Assembly: GCF_014873705.1 (NCBI RefSeq)
Contig: NZ_JADBDS010000003.1
Coordinates: forward strand, 1,178,001 to 1,242,000
Length of the DNA: 64,000 nt
Direction of reading: 5' to 3'
DNA from: Mycobacterium sp. OAS707
Lineage (GTDB): Bacteria; Actinomycetota; Actinomycetes; Mycobacteriales; Mycobacteriaceae
Under the pieces are notes generated by a model. The model did no database searches and was not told the DNA's origin. It saw only the letters and a list, made by a program, of their open reading frames with translations. Below are positions 33,059 through 41,543 of the stretch, piece by piece; positions within the stretch are counted from its first letter, which is position 1, and each line of letters opens with the position of its first letter. Both the position numbers and the translations under genes were made by a program.

Positions 33059-33217
33059 ATGTCCGGCGACGACGTGCGCGCTAGCGCGGCCGAATCGGCC
33101 GCCGCATCCTCAGATGACCTGTGCGACAAGCTCGCCGAATCAGCGAAAGATTCCCATCACATCAGTGGCGCGATGACCGTTGTCTTGCGCGCGTCGACGC
33201 AGACAGGGCAAATATGA
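33059..33217 (+). CDS. Small unrecognised protein coupled to espG1 remnant, 52 aa
   Basis: ATG 33059 follows GAGGAG closely. The 52-residue product starts MSGDDVRASAAESAAASSDD, continues with LCDKLAESAKDSHHISGAM, and ends STQTGQI. It is acidic at the front, has one Cys, and no signal peptide or membrane helix. Its stop overlaps the espG1 start as ATGA, so it was, or still is, translated with espG1. In complete ESX-1 loci espE and espF precede espG1; I see no convincing likeness to either. It could be a remnant, a novel small ESX-associated protein, or chance. Confidence 0.4.
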   Translation: MSGDDVRASAAESAAASSDDLCDKLAESAKDSHHISGAMTVVLRASTQTGQI

Positions 33218-33576
33218 CCAGTCCGCCAACACATTTCGACGACGTGGTGGGTGTTGAGGTCACCATCGACGGCATGCTCGTCATCGCGGACAAACTCCAT
33301 CTGATGGACTTTCCCGTCGCGCTGGGCATCCGGCCCAACATCCCTCAGGAAGATCTGCGCAACATCGTGTGGGAACAGGTCGGGCGTGACCTGACCGCAC
33401 AAGGCGTGCTCGACCTGTTCGGTGAACCCCACCCCGAGGTCGCCGCAATGGTCGACACCCTCAGCCGGGCGGACCGGACTCTGGAGGGCCGGTGGTGGCG
33501 CCGTGACATCGGCGGCAAGATGGTGCGCTTCGTGGTCTGTCGCAATCCTGTCCGGTGTTTCCCGCGGCGACGATGA
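33214..33576 (+). pseudogene. espG1: Truncated espG1 (ESX-1 chaperone), N-terminal 110 residues only
   Basis: Starts at ATG 33214. Residues 1 to about 110 match the N-terminus of EspG1, the cytosolic chaperone of ESX-1 PE/PPE substrates: DVVGVEVTIDGMLVIADKLH, LGIRPNIPQEDLRNIVWEQV, and RTLEGRWWRRDIGGKMVRFV. At 33541-33543 the likeness stops in the middle of the fold, and the frame reads about 11 codons into the antisense strand of mycP1 before TGA. Full EspG proteins are about 280 residues, so over half is missing, including the C-terminal substrate-binding subdomain. It cannot be functional as known. Evidence for the scar is direct from sequence; naming rests on remembered homologues. Confidence 0.85.
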
Positions 33577-34273
33577 TGACCGCACCCTTGACGTTGACCG
33601 CGTAGTTGATGGCCGCACCCAGGCCGGACTCGTTGATCGGCCTGGTCACCTTGTAGCAGGCGGCCTCGCTGATGTTGATCACCTGCGCGCCGATGTTGGC
33701 GGCATGCACGACGGCGCGGGCAAGGCTGCGTAGCGAGCCCGCGGTTTGCGTGGTGTTCGGGTCGTTGGGGTCGGTGTGGGAACCGACCGGCTGGAAGGCC
33801 TCCGAGGTCTGCCGCAGCGACAGAATGCGAGCGTCGGGGGCGACACCGATGAAGCCGTCGGTGGGGGCGGGCCTGCCCGCGATGATCGACGCGGTCAGCG
33901 TGCCGTGGGAATCGCAGTCGCTCATGCCGTTGCCGGCCTTGTCGACGAAGTCCCCGCCGGGTTCGGCAGGTACCCGGGGTGAGCCGTTCACGCCGGTGTC
34001 GATCACCGCGACAGTTACGCCGGCGCCGGTTGCGAACTTCTGCGCATCGGCCAGCCGTAGGTAGTCGTTCGGCCACGGCTTGTCCGCGAAGTTCGAATTG
34101 GGGAACACCGTCGGCGCCGAACACACGCGGCGCTGTTCGGTCGGCTGATCCGGACCTGTTTCGTCCGGTGGCACGACGGCCGGGTCGATGGTGGGGGGCT
34201 CGATCGCTACGGCAGGGGGAGCGCTCAACACCGCCAGCATCAGCACTGCCACTAACGCACCGATGCGGCGCAC
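33461..34273 (-). pseudogene. mycP1: Truncated mycP1 (ESX-1 mycosin protease), N-terminal part only
   Basis: GTG 34273 opens a signal peptide (RRIGALVAVLMLAVLSAPPA), then the mycosin N-extension DETGPDQPTEQRRVCSAPTV and a subtilisin domain. The catalytic Asp (VAVIDTGVNGSPRVPAEPGG) and His (DSHGTLTASIIAGRPAP) are present, as are PINESGLGAAINYAVNVKG and the oxyanion Asn region AAGNTG. Mycosin sequence ends at about 33542. The remaining frame down to 33461 is antisense espG1. The catalytic Ser (GTSFAA) and the C-terminal membrane anchor, both essential in the roughly 446-residue family, are missing. The likeness is specifically to MycP1. The 174 bases upstream hold the word AGCAAACAAT. Confidence 0.88.
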
Positions 34274-34447
34274 GCGCGGTCACCCCTTTCGGCCCTTCGC
34301 CCGGCAGCAGTGTGCTGACGAGTACACAGCAAACAATGTGGCGGAGCGGCGGCGGGACAAAGTGTCACGTCAAGGCCGTCGGCTCCATGCATCGAAGCAA
34401 TCTTAAGGGGCCGCCAGCGGGGTGTTGTTCGCTAACTCTTGGAAGGC

Positions 34448-34705
34448 TTAGGCGTCGAGGTCTTGCTGGACGAGGTCGGCGACCGTCTTGAGCGCCGCCT
34501 CGTCGTCGGAGGCGACGGTCACCTCTGCGCCGTTGCCCGCGCCCAGCGTCATGATCATCAGCGCTGAGCCCGCGTCGACCGGTTCACCGCCGTCCATCGA
34601 CAGCGTGACAGGGACGCCTGCGTTGACGACGGCTTCGGCGATGATGGCGGCGGGGCGGGCGTGCAGGCCGATGGCCGAGCCGACGATCACGGTTTTGGTT
34701 GGCAT
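34448..34705 (-). CDS. ptsH: Phosphocarrier protein HPr
   Basis: An 85-residue HPr, which carries phosphate from Enzyme I to Enzyme II of the sugar phosphotransferase system. The phosphorylated His is H15 in GLHARPAA. The regulatory-Ser region reads GSALMIMTLGA. ATG 34705 has a strong AAGGAG site. It is the last gene of the leftward fru operon, 30 bases after fruA. Confidence 0.97.
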   Translation of the reverse strand: MPTKTVIVGSAIGLHARPAAIIAEAVVNAGVPVTLSMDGGEPVDAGSALMIMTLGAGNGAEVTVASDDEAALKTVADLVQQDLDA

Positions 34706-34735
34706 GGACTTCTCCTTGCTTGGTAGTGGTGTGGG

Positions 34736-36745
34736 TTAAGCGGTGGCCAGGGCCGGGGTGTCCTCGGACTTGGCGCCGGACTTGATGAACTCCTTGGCGG
34801 CGATGACGACCAATGCACCTGCGACGGTCCCGACTGCCAGGGCGACGAGGAACCACAGCAGATGGCCGATGGCGAAGAACACGAAGATGCCGCCGTGCGG
34901 AGCCTTCAGCGTGACGTCGAACGCCATGATCAGCGCGCCCGTGATGGCTCCACCGAACATCATCGACGGGATGACGCGCAGCGGGTCGGCCGCCGCGAAC
35001 GGGATGGCGCCCTCGGAGATGAACGACGCTCCGAGAAGCCAAGCGGCCCTTCCATTTTCCCGCTCAGGCTCGGTGAACAGGCCGGGGCGGATCGTTGAGG
35101 CCAGCGCCATCGCCAGCGGCGGGACCATGCCGGCGGCCATCACCGCGGCCATGATTCGCAACGACGAGGGATCGGCGACGTTGAGACCGGCGGTCGCAAA
35201 CGCGTAGGCCGCCTTGTTCACCGGGCCACCCAGGTCGAAGCACATCATCAGGCCGAGCACGATGCCGAGAATGATCACCGACGTGCCGGTCATGCTGCCC
35301 AGCCAGTGGGTCAGACCCGAAGTGATGGCGGCCAGGGGACGGCCGAGCAACATGAACATCAACAGGCCGACGACCAGCGACGCGAACAGCGGAATCACGA
35401 CCACGGGCATCAGCCCTCTGGCCCATTGCGGCACGGCGATGCGACTGATCCACAGCGCTGCGAACCCGGCGATCAGGCCGCCGACGATGCCGCCGATGAA
35501 GCCGCCCCCGACCATCACCGCGACTGCGCCCGCGGTGAACCCCGGTGCAATGCCGGGACGGTCCGCGATCGCGAACGAGATGTAGCCAGCCAGTGCCGGC
35601 ACCAGGAATGAAAATGCAAGTCCGCCAAGGGAGAACAGCACGGCGCCGAGATACTGCGTGAAGCCGCCCGACGGCAGGTTGGTCAGCGAGTTGCTTGTCG
35701 CGATGATGTTGCCGAGCGACTGTGTGGCACCGTCGGGTTTGTTGGCGATGTCGTAGCCGGCGAACAGGAAACCGAGCGCGATCAGCAGGCCGCCAGCAGC
35801 GACGAACGGGATCATGTAGCTCACGCCGGTCAGCAGGATCTGGCGCAACCGGGTGCCCCAGCCGACACCGCCCGCAGGGGCTGCAGCGGCGGCGGGAGAG
35901 CCGGCGTCGCCTTGCACGCGCGCCGCGCTCGGATTGTCCGCAGCGGCAAGGGCTTCGGCCACCATCTTGTCGGGCTCGTTGATGGCGCGTTTGACGCCGG
36001 ACGCGACGACTGGCTTGCCCGCGAATCGCTGCCTGTCCTTGACGCCGACGTCGGTGGCGAAGATGACCGCGTCGGCCTCGGCGATGGTCGACGGCGACAG
36101 CGGTGTGCTGCCAGACGACCCCTGCGTCTCCACATGCAGCGTCGCGCCAACCTTCTTCGCGGCGGCGACCAGGGAGTCGGCGGCCATGTAGGTGTGCGCG
36201 ATGCCCGTCGGGCATGCGGTCACGGCGACCAACGTCTTCGCCGCGGCCTTATCGGGTTCGGCTGCGGGCTTGGGCTTTTCGGGTGTCGCGTTGACCACGC
36301 CGTCGACCAGTTCCACGATCTCGCCGGGTGTCGTCGCGTTGCGCAGCGACTCGACGAAGTCCTTGCGCACCAGGGCGCGGGCCAGGCTGGACAGCAGCTT
36401 CATGTGCTCGGCCCCGCCTGCTTCCGGCGCGGCGATCAGGAACGCCAGGTCGGCTGGTCCGTCGGGTGCGCCGAAGTCGACGGCCGGCCTGAGCCGTGCG
36501 AAGCCGATCGAGGCGGTCTCGACGTACGGCGATCGGCAGTGCGGGATCGCGATACCGCCGGGCAGCCCGGTTGCCGACTGCTCCTCACGCGCCATCGCCG
36601 CGGCGATCAGCCCGTCGGTGTCGTGCGTCCGGCCCGCGTCGGCGAGCCGGCTGACCAGTCGGCCGATGACCGCCTGCTTGTCTCCGCCCGCATCGATATC
36701 GAGCAGGACCAGATCTGTGTTGATGATCGGCAATGTGGTTGTCAT
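34736..36745 (-). CDS. fruA: PTS fructose transporter subunit EIIABC
   Basis: A 669-residue transporter that imports fructose as fructose-1-phosphate. EIIA at 1 to about 150 with phospho-His H69 (GIAIPHCRSPYVE); EIIB at about 170-270 with phospho-Cys C178 (VTACPTGIAHTYMA); then the EIIC membrane domain at about 310-655 (VSYMIPFVAAGGLLIALGFL, DLGGPVNKAAYAFA). ATG 36745 overlaps the fruK stop by ATGA. The linkers between domains are Ala/Pro-rich. All phosphorylation sites are present, so it should be active with ptsH and ptsI here. Confidence 0.97.
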   Translation of the reverse strand: MTTTLPIINTDLVLLDIDAGGDKQAVIGRLVSRLADAGRTHDTDGLIAAAMAREEQSATGLPGGIAIPHCRSPYVETASIGFARLRPAVDFGAPDGPADLAFLIAAPEAGGAEHMKLLSSLARALVRKDFVESLRNATTPGEIVELVDGVVNATPEKPKPAAEPDKAAAKTLVAVTACPTGIAHTYMAADSLVAAAKKVGATLHVETQGSSGSTPLSPSTIAEADAVIFATDVGVKDRQRFAGKPVVASGVKRAINEPDKMVAEALAAADNPSAARVQGDAGSPAAAAAPAGGVGWGTRLRQILLTGVSYMIPFVAAGGLLIALGFLFAGYDIANKPDGATQSLGNIIATSNSLTNLPSGGFTQYLGAVLFSLGGLAFSFLVPALAGYISFAIADRPGIAPGFTAGAVAVMVGGGFIGGIVGGLIAGFAALWISRIAVPQWARGLMPVVVIPLFASLVVGLLMFMLLGRPLAAITSGLTHWLGSMTGTSVIILGIVLGLMMCFDLGGPVNKAAYAFATAGLNVADPSSLRIMAAVMAAGMVPPLAMALASTIRPGLFTEPERENGRAAWLLGASFISEGAIPFAAADPLRVIPSMMFGGAITGALIMAFDVTLKAPHGGIFVFFAIGHLLWFLVALAVGTVAGALVVIAAKEFIKSGAKSEDTPALATA

Positions 36746-37722
36746 GGCGATACTTTCGTGTTGGGAGCAATCGGTGTCACTCGGACGGAGCTGAGGTCGA
36801 TCTGCGCGGGCCTTGGGAGCGCGGATCCTGGCAGGGCAGCGGCAGCGCCGCCGTATGCGACTGCCATCTGCAGCCGTTCGGGCGGGACGGCGCCGCCCAC
36901 ATCTGCGCGGAGATAGCCGGCCAGTGAGGCGTCACCGGCACCCACGGTGCTGCGCGCGACGACGGGGGGTGGCGCAGCCATCCAGCTACCCGTCTCGTCG
37001 ACCAGCACTGCTCCTGCGGCCCCGAGAGTGGCGAGCACGGCACCCACCCCGCGGTCGACGAGCTGTTGCGCCGCGTTGACGACGGGCTCTGGATCACCTT
37101 GGGCCACTGCGGCTTCCAGCGCGCGTGGCGAGTAGCCGAGGACCCCGGCGAGCTCCTCGGCATTCGGCTTGACCAGGTCGGGGGCGCCGCGGTGCAGTGC
37201 CTCGACGAGCGAGGTGAGTGGAGCATCCGAGGTGTCGACGGCGACCCGGCACGGGTACGGCGCGAGCAGCGCGGTCATGTCGGCATACCAGTGGTCGGGG
37301 ACGCCGGGTGGCAGCGAACCCGACAGCACCACCCATGACGCGGACTCCGCGGCGGCGAGCACCGCAGTGGTCAACGCATCGAGGGCGGCGGCGTCGAGGG
37401 GGGCGCCGGGCTCGTTGACTTTCGTTGTGGTGCCGTCATGTTCGGTGATGGCGAGATTGGTGCGCACCGCGCCCTCGGTCGGTACACAGTTGAACGGCAA
37501 GGCGCTGGCGGTGAGCGCACTGATCAGTGGGTCGTTGGCGGGAGCGGGCAGCACCGCGACGGTGTCGAGCCCGGCCAGCGTCAGGGCCCGTGCGACGTTG
37601 ACCCCCTTACCGCCTGGCTCGGAGGTCACCGACGAAACTCGGTGTACCGCACCGCGAGTGAGGGGGCCCGTCAGGGTGACCGTGCGGTCGATGCTCGGGT
37701 TGGGAGTGACGGTGACGATCAC
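36742..37722 (-). CDS. fruK: 1-phosphofructokinase (PfkB family)
   Basis: Phosphorylates fructose-1-phosphate to fructose-1,6-bisphosphate. 326 residues with PfkB signatures: the N-terminal NPSIDRTVTLTGPLTRGAVH, GGKGVNVARALTLAG, and the C-terminal catalytic Asp motif TVGAGDASLAGYL. It overlaps the DeoR regulator stop upstream (ATGA) and the fruA start downstream (ATGA), so regulator, kinase and transporter are translated as a coupled unit. Confidence 0.96.
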   Translation of the reverse strand: MIVTVTPNPSIDRTVTLTGPLTRGAVHRVSSVTSEPGGKGVNVARALTLAGLDTVAVLPAPANDPLISALTASALPFNCVPTEGAVRTNLAITEHDGTTTKVNEPGAPLDAAALDALTTAVLAAAESASWVVLSGSLPPGVPDHWYADMTALLAPYPCRVAVDTSDAPLTSLVEALHRGAPDLVKPNAEELAGVLGYSPRALEAAVAQGDPEPVVNAAQQLVDRGVGAVLATLGAAGAVLVDETGSWMAAPPPVVARSTVGAGDASLAGYLRADVGGAVPPERLQMAVAYGGAAAALPGSALPRPAQIDLSSVRVTPIAPNTKVSP

Positions 37723-38486
37723 GCGACCACCACTTCCACGCCGCTGTTGGTCAGTTCGTCGCGATCGGCAGCGCTGATCTCAGAGTCGGTGATCAGAGTG
37801 TCGACGCTGGAGATCGGGGCGAAGCTGACGAAGTCCTCGCGGCCGACCTTCGACGAATCAGCGGCTACCACTACATAATTGGCTGCCCGGACCATGGCAC
37901 GCTTGACCGCGGCCTCGTCGCTGTCGGGCGTGGAGAGCCCGTGGCGCACGCTGAGCGCATTGGTGCCGATGAACGCGACGTCGACGCGCAGGGTGTCGAG
38001 GACGCGCAGGGTCTGCTCGCCGACCGCCGCCTGCGTCAGGCCGCGCACGCGGCCGCCGAGCAGCTGCAGGGATACCGAGGGCATGGCCGCGAGCCGGGCG
38101 GCGATGGGCACGGAGTTGGTCACGACGACCAGATCGCGGTCGGCGGGCACGAGCGCCGCGATGCGCGCGGTCGTGGTCCCCGCATCCAGCAGCACGCTGG
38201 CCCCGCCGAGCGGGAAGAAGTCGGTGGCGGCCGCGGCGATCGCGTCCTTGTGTTCGGCGCGGGTGGTCTCGCGCTCACCGACGCCTGGTTCGACCAGGTG
38301 CAGTGCACGCACGGGCACGGCGCCGCCGTGCACGCGCCGCAGCACGCCCGCCTTGTCCAGCACGGCGAGATCGCGGCGCACCGTTTCGGTGGTGACGTCG
38401 TAGGCCTGCGCCAGCTCGGTCACCGAGGCGCGGCCGCGCGAGATCACCAGGGAGGCGATCGCTTGCTGACGCTCTTCGGCGTACAT
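37719..38486 (-). CDS. DeoR/GlpR family regulator of the fructose operon
   Basis: A 255-residue repressor. N-terminal DeoR helix-turn-helix (YAEERQQAIASLVISRGRAS, VTELAQAYDVTTETVRRDLA), then the sugar-phosphate isomerase-like sensor domain (ASVLLDAGTTTARIAALVP, VTNSVPIAARLAAMPSVSLQ, FIGTNALSVRHGLSTPD). These regulators usually bind a phosphorylated sugar, here most likely fructose-1-phosphate or its bisphosphate (inference). It heads the leftward fru operon and faces ptsI, with a TTGAC-TT-GTCAA palindrome between them. Confidence 0.93.
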   Translation of the reverse strand: MYAEERQQAIASLVISRGRASVTELAQAYDVTTETVRRDLAVLDKAGVLRRVHGGAVPVRALHLVEPGVGERETTRAEHKDAIAAAATDFFPLGGASVLLDAGTTTARIAALVPADRDLVVVTNSVPIAARLAAMPSVSLQLLGGRVRGLTQAAVGEQTLRVLDTLRVDVAFIGTNALSVRHGLSTPDSDEAAVKRAMVRAANYVVVAADSSKVGREDFVSFAPISSVDTLITDSEISAADRDELTNSGVEVVVA

Positions 38487-38568
38487 GGGGCTCCGTTTCG
38501 GTGACTGCCGGATGTGTGGTTTTGAGTCCGTATTGGTGTGGATATAGTTGGTTTTACTACTGTTCGTG

Positions 38569-38596
38569 TTGACTTGTCAAGATATTCTTGTAACCT
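38569..38596 (+). promoter_or_regulatory. ptsI promoter with overlapping palindrome
   Basis: TTGACT (38569-38574) and TAACCT (38591-38596) are spaced 16 bases, a near-consensus promoter. Transcription would begin near 38603, right at the ATG at 38604, so the mRNA is probably leaderless; there is no ribosome site. The perfect 12-base palindrome TTGAC-TT-GTCAA (38569-38580) covers the -35, so a bound repressor, most simply the divergent DeoR protein, would block ptsI. Confidence 0.6.
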
Positions 38597-38603
38597 GGTT
38601 CAC

Positions 38604-40304
38604 ATGACCGCTTCTTCCCCGCCTACCTCACTCCCGGCAGTGGGCACCGTTCTGCATGGCGTTCCGGTGGTTCCCGGTGTTCAGTACGCCCCGGTGATCC
38701 GGCCTGGCCGGTTGCCCGCGGTCGACGTCGGGAGCCAGGCGCAGATAGCGGAAGCCGACCGCCCCGCCGAAGCCGCACGGTTCGCGGCAGCAGCCACCGC
38801 GGTGGCCAACCGATTGCGGGACCGCGCCGGCCACGCGACCGGTGCCGCGTCGGAGGTGCTCGCCGCCACCGCGGCCCTGGCACAGGACCGCGCATGGTTG
38901 GGCGCCGCGGAGAAGCGGATCAAGGAGGGCACGCCTGCCGTCTCGGCGGTGGTCGCAGCGGTTGAGCAGTTCGTCGACATGTTCACCCAACTCGGCGGGC
39001 TGATGGCCGAGCGCGTCACCGATCTGCGCGACATCCGCGACCGGGTCATCGCCGAACTGTCAGGGCTGCCGGAGCCCGGCGTACCATTGCCCGAGCTTCC
39101 TTCGATCTTGTGCGCGGAGGATCTCGCGCCCGCCGACACCGCGGGTCTCGATCCGAATCTGGTTGTCGCCCTTGCCACGACGCTGGGCGGCCCGACCAGC
39201 CACACCGCGATCATCGCCCGGCAGCTTGGCATCCCGTGTGTCGTTGCCGTCGACGGCCTCGACGACGTCACGGCCGGAACCAGAGTCCTCGTCGACGGTA
39301 CCCGTGGCACGGTGACGGTGTCGCCGGATCACGCCGCCGCGAGCGAGGCCGTCGCCGCGGCGCAGCGCGAGGCCGAACGGGCGGCGCACTGGTCGGGTCC
39401 CGGCGCCACTGCCGATGGGCACGCCGTCACCGTGCTGGCCAATGTGCAAGACGGCGCCGCGGCCCGCGCCGCGACGCAGACGCCTGCCGAGGGCGTCGGG
39501 CTGTTCCGCACCGAACTGTGCTTTCTCAATCGGGACACCGAGCCCACCGTCGACGAGCAGGCCGGCATCTATGCCGAAGTGCTACAGGCGTTTTCGGGTC
39601 GCAAGGTGGTGATCCGCACGCTGGACGCCGGATCGGACAAGCCGTTGAAATTCGTCGGCCATCCCGACGAGGCCAACCCCGCACTCGGGGTGCGCGGCAT
39701 TCGAATCGCCGAACGCAACCCAGGACTGCTCGATCGCCAATTGCAGGCCATCGCGACGGCGGCTCAGCGCACCGGCAACCAGCCCTGGGTGATGGCCCCG
39801 ATGATCGCGACCGCGCAGGAAGCGGAAAGCTTTGCCGCCAAGGCACGTTCGCACGGGCTGACGGCCGGGGTGATGATCGAGGTGCCTGCCGCCGCACTGT
39901 TGGCCGACCGGATCCTCGACCACGTCGACTTCCTGTCGATCGGCACCAACGACCTGGCCCAGTACACGATGGCCGCCGACCGGATGTCGGCCGACCTCGC
40001 CACGCTGACCGATCCGTGGCAGCCGGCCGTGCTGGCACTGGTGGCCATGGCGGTGCGGGCAGGCGCCAAGGCGGGCAAGCCCGTAGGCGTGTGCGGCGAG
40101 GCGGCCGCCGACCCGCTGCTGGCGTGCGTGCTGACCGGCCTTGGCGTTACCTCGCTGTCTGCTGCCGCCGCGGCGATCCAGGGTGTCGGCGCGAAGCTCG
40201 CCCAGGTCACGCTGCAGCAGTGCCGGGATGCGGCCGACGCGGTGCTCGGCGCCGCAAGCGCGGCGGACGCCAGGGCCGCCGCGCTGAACGCCCTCGGGAA
40301 TTAA
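38604..40304 (+). CDS. ptsI: PTS Enzyme I (phosphoenolpyruvate-protein phosphotransferase)
   Basis: A 566-residue cytosolic enzyme that takes phosphate from PEP and passes it to HPr. Phospho-His is H200 in GGPTSHTAIIARQLGIPCVV. The PEP-binding barrel follows: GVGLFRTELCFLNRDTEP, NPALGVRGIRIAERNPGLL, the SIGTNDLAQYTMAADR motif, and the active Cys region PVGVCGEAAADP. ATG 38604 is preferred over a frame-extended GTG because a promoter -10 lies immediately upstream. With ptsH and fruA it makes the phosphotransferase chain complete. It is divergent from the DeoR-fruK-fruA-ptsH operon. Confidence 0.97.
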   Translation: MTASSPPTSLPAVGTVLHGVPVVPGVQYAPVIRPGRLPAVDVGSQAQIAEADRPAEAARFAAAATAVANRLRDRAGHATGAASEVLAATAALAQDRAWLGAAEKRIKEGTPAVSAVVAAVEQFVDMFTQLGGLMAERVTDLRDIRDRVIAELSGLPEPGVPLPELPSILCAEDLAPADTAGLDPNLVVALATTLGGPTSHTAIIARQLGIPCVVAVDGLDDVTAGTRVLVDGTRGTVTVSPDHAAASEAVAAAQREAERAAHWSGPGATADGHAVTVLANVQDGAAARAATQTPAEGVGLFRTELCFLNRDTEPTVDEQAGIYAEVLQAFSGRKVVIRTLDAGSDKPLKFVGHPDEANPALGVRGIRIAERNPGLLDRQLQAIATAAQRTGNQPWVMAPMIATAQEAESFAAKARSHGLTAGVMIEVPAAALLADRILDHVDFLSIGTNDLAQYTMAADRMSADLATLTDPWQPAVLALVAMAVRAGAKAGKPVGVCGEAAADPLLACVLTGLGVTSLSAAAAAIQGVGAKLAQVTLQQCRDAADAVLGAASAADARAAALNALGN

Positions 40305-40331
40305 TCGGACCGCAGTCCGGTTAATCGTGTC

Positions 40332-41306
40332 ATGCCTGCTATCACCGCTGACACGCTCACCCTGCCGCGCATCTCTGCGCCAGCGCCGAGCGAAACCGAG
40401 CGTCCGGTGCGCTCCATCACCACCGGCCCCCACGGCTACGAGGGCGAAGGCTTCCCCGTGGTTCGGGCGTTCGCGGGAGTGAGCGCGGCCGACCTCGACC
40501 CCTTCGTGCACATGGACCAGATGGGCGAGATCGAGTACCAGCCGGGCGAGCCCAGGGGCACCGACTGGCATCCGCACCGCGGCTTCGAGACCGTCACCTA
40601 CATGATCGACGGCCGCTTCGCGCATCAGGATTCGCATGGCGGCGGCGGCCTGATCACCGACGGCGCCACCCAGTGGATGACGGCCGGGTCGGGCATCCTG
40701 CACATCGAAACCCCGCCCGTCGAACTGGTCGAGAGCGGCGGCGTGTTCCACGGCGTCCAGCTGTGGGTGAACCTGCCGCGCAAGGACAAGTTCGCGGCGC
40801 CGAAGTACCAGGCCATCGAGGGCAACGAGGTCAGGCTGCTGTCGTCGGACGACGGCGGCGCGCTGGTCCGCATCATCGCCGGCAACGTCGACGGGCATCA
40901 GGGCCCGGGTGCCACTCACACGCCGATCACGTTGGCGCACGCGACGATTGAGCCTGGCGCGCGGCTGAGTCTGCCGTGGAACCGGGACTTCAACGCGTTG
41001 GTCTACGTGTTGTCGGGCCGCGGTGCGGTCGGACCCGTCGGCCATCCGGTCCATCAAGGTCAGCTGGCCGTGTTCGGCCCTGGCGACCGGATCAGCGTCA
41101 CGGCTGACCCCACCCAGGAGTCGCGCAGGCCCGCGCTCGAGGTTCTGATCTTGGGCGGCAAGCCGATTCGCGAACCCGTCGTCCAGTACGGCCCGTTCGT
41201 GATGAACTCCAAGGCCGAACTGATCCAGGCGATGGACGACTTTCAGGCAGGCAAGTTCGGCGCAATCCCGCCCAACGCGCTGATGCCGCATCGGCCGCTG
41301 CGCTAG
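40332..41306 (+). CDS. Pirin family protein
   Basis: A 324-residue bicupin of the pirin group, distinct from that at 23183-24148. Iron-ligand motifs: PRGTDWHPHRGFETVTYMI, then FAHQDSHGGGGLI and GILHIETPPVELVE. The C-terminal cupin ends with PVVQYGPFVMNSKAEL, a common pirin end. It starts 27 bases after ptsI. Bacterial pirins act as regulators or quercetinases; the role here is unknown. Confidence 0.93.
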   Translation: MPAITADTLTLPRISAPAPSETERPVRSITTGPHGYEGEGFPVVRAFAGVSAADLDPFVHMDQMGEIEYQPGEPRGTDWHPHRGFETVTYMIDGRFAHQDSHGGGGLITDGATQWMTAGSGILHIETPPVELVESGGVFHGVQLWVNLPRKDKFAAPKYQAIEGNEVRLLSSDDGGALVRIIAGNVDGHQGPGATHTPITLAHATIEPGARLSLPWNRDFNALVYVLSGRGAVGPVGHPVHQGQLAVFGPGDRISVTADPTQESRRPALEVLILGGKPIREPVVQYGPFVMNSKAELIQAMDDFQAGKFGAIPPNALMPHRPLR

Positions 41307-41336
41307 CCGTCGCCCGAAATGGGTAACCCCCGTGGC

Positions 41337-41525
41337 ATGAGTGGTGCCAATAAAGCCAGGAACAAGTTGGATCAGCTGCGGGGCAAGGCCAAGGCCGCAG
41401 TGGGGCGAGCGACCAACGACCCCGAGTTGGAAGCCCAGGGCAGGTTCGACGAACGGGCGGCGCACCTCAAGGGTGCGGCCGAAAAGGTCAAGGACGCGTT
41501 TCGACCGCGCCGACGCGGCCTGTAG
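41337..41525 (+). CDS. CsbD family protein, 62 aa
   Basis: A 62-residue charged helical protein: KARNKLDQLRGKAKAAVGRA, then TNDPELEAQGRFDERAAHLK and GAAEKVKDAF. CsbD is a general-stress protein family of unknown mechanism, often sigma-factor-induced. ATG 41337 gives the usual family start; an ATG at 41319 adds six residues and remains possible. Ribosome sites for both are poor. Confidence 0.85.
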   Translation: MSGANKARNKLDQLRGKAKAAVGRATNDPELEAQGRFDERAAHLKGAAEKVKDAFRPRRRGL

Positions 41526-41543
41526 CCCGGGATCTGACCGTCC

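Noticed and set aside
33461..33541. Novel C-terminal domain on the mycosin fragment
   Set aside because: The last 27 codons are exact antisense of the espG1 coding sequence, so they are read-through past the deletion joint.
33541..33545. Insertion sequence or phage attachment site at the ESX-1 joint
   Set aside because: No terminal inverted repeats, target duplication, transposase or integrase remains were seen on either side.
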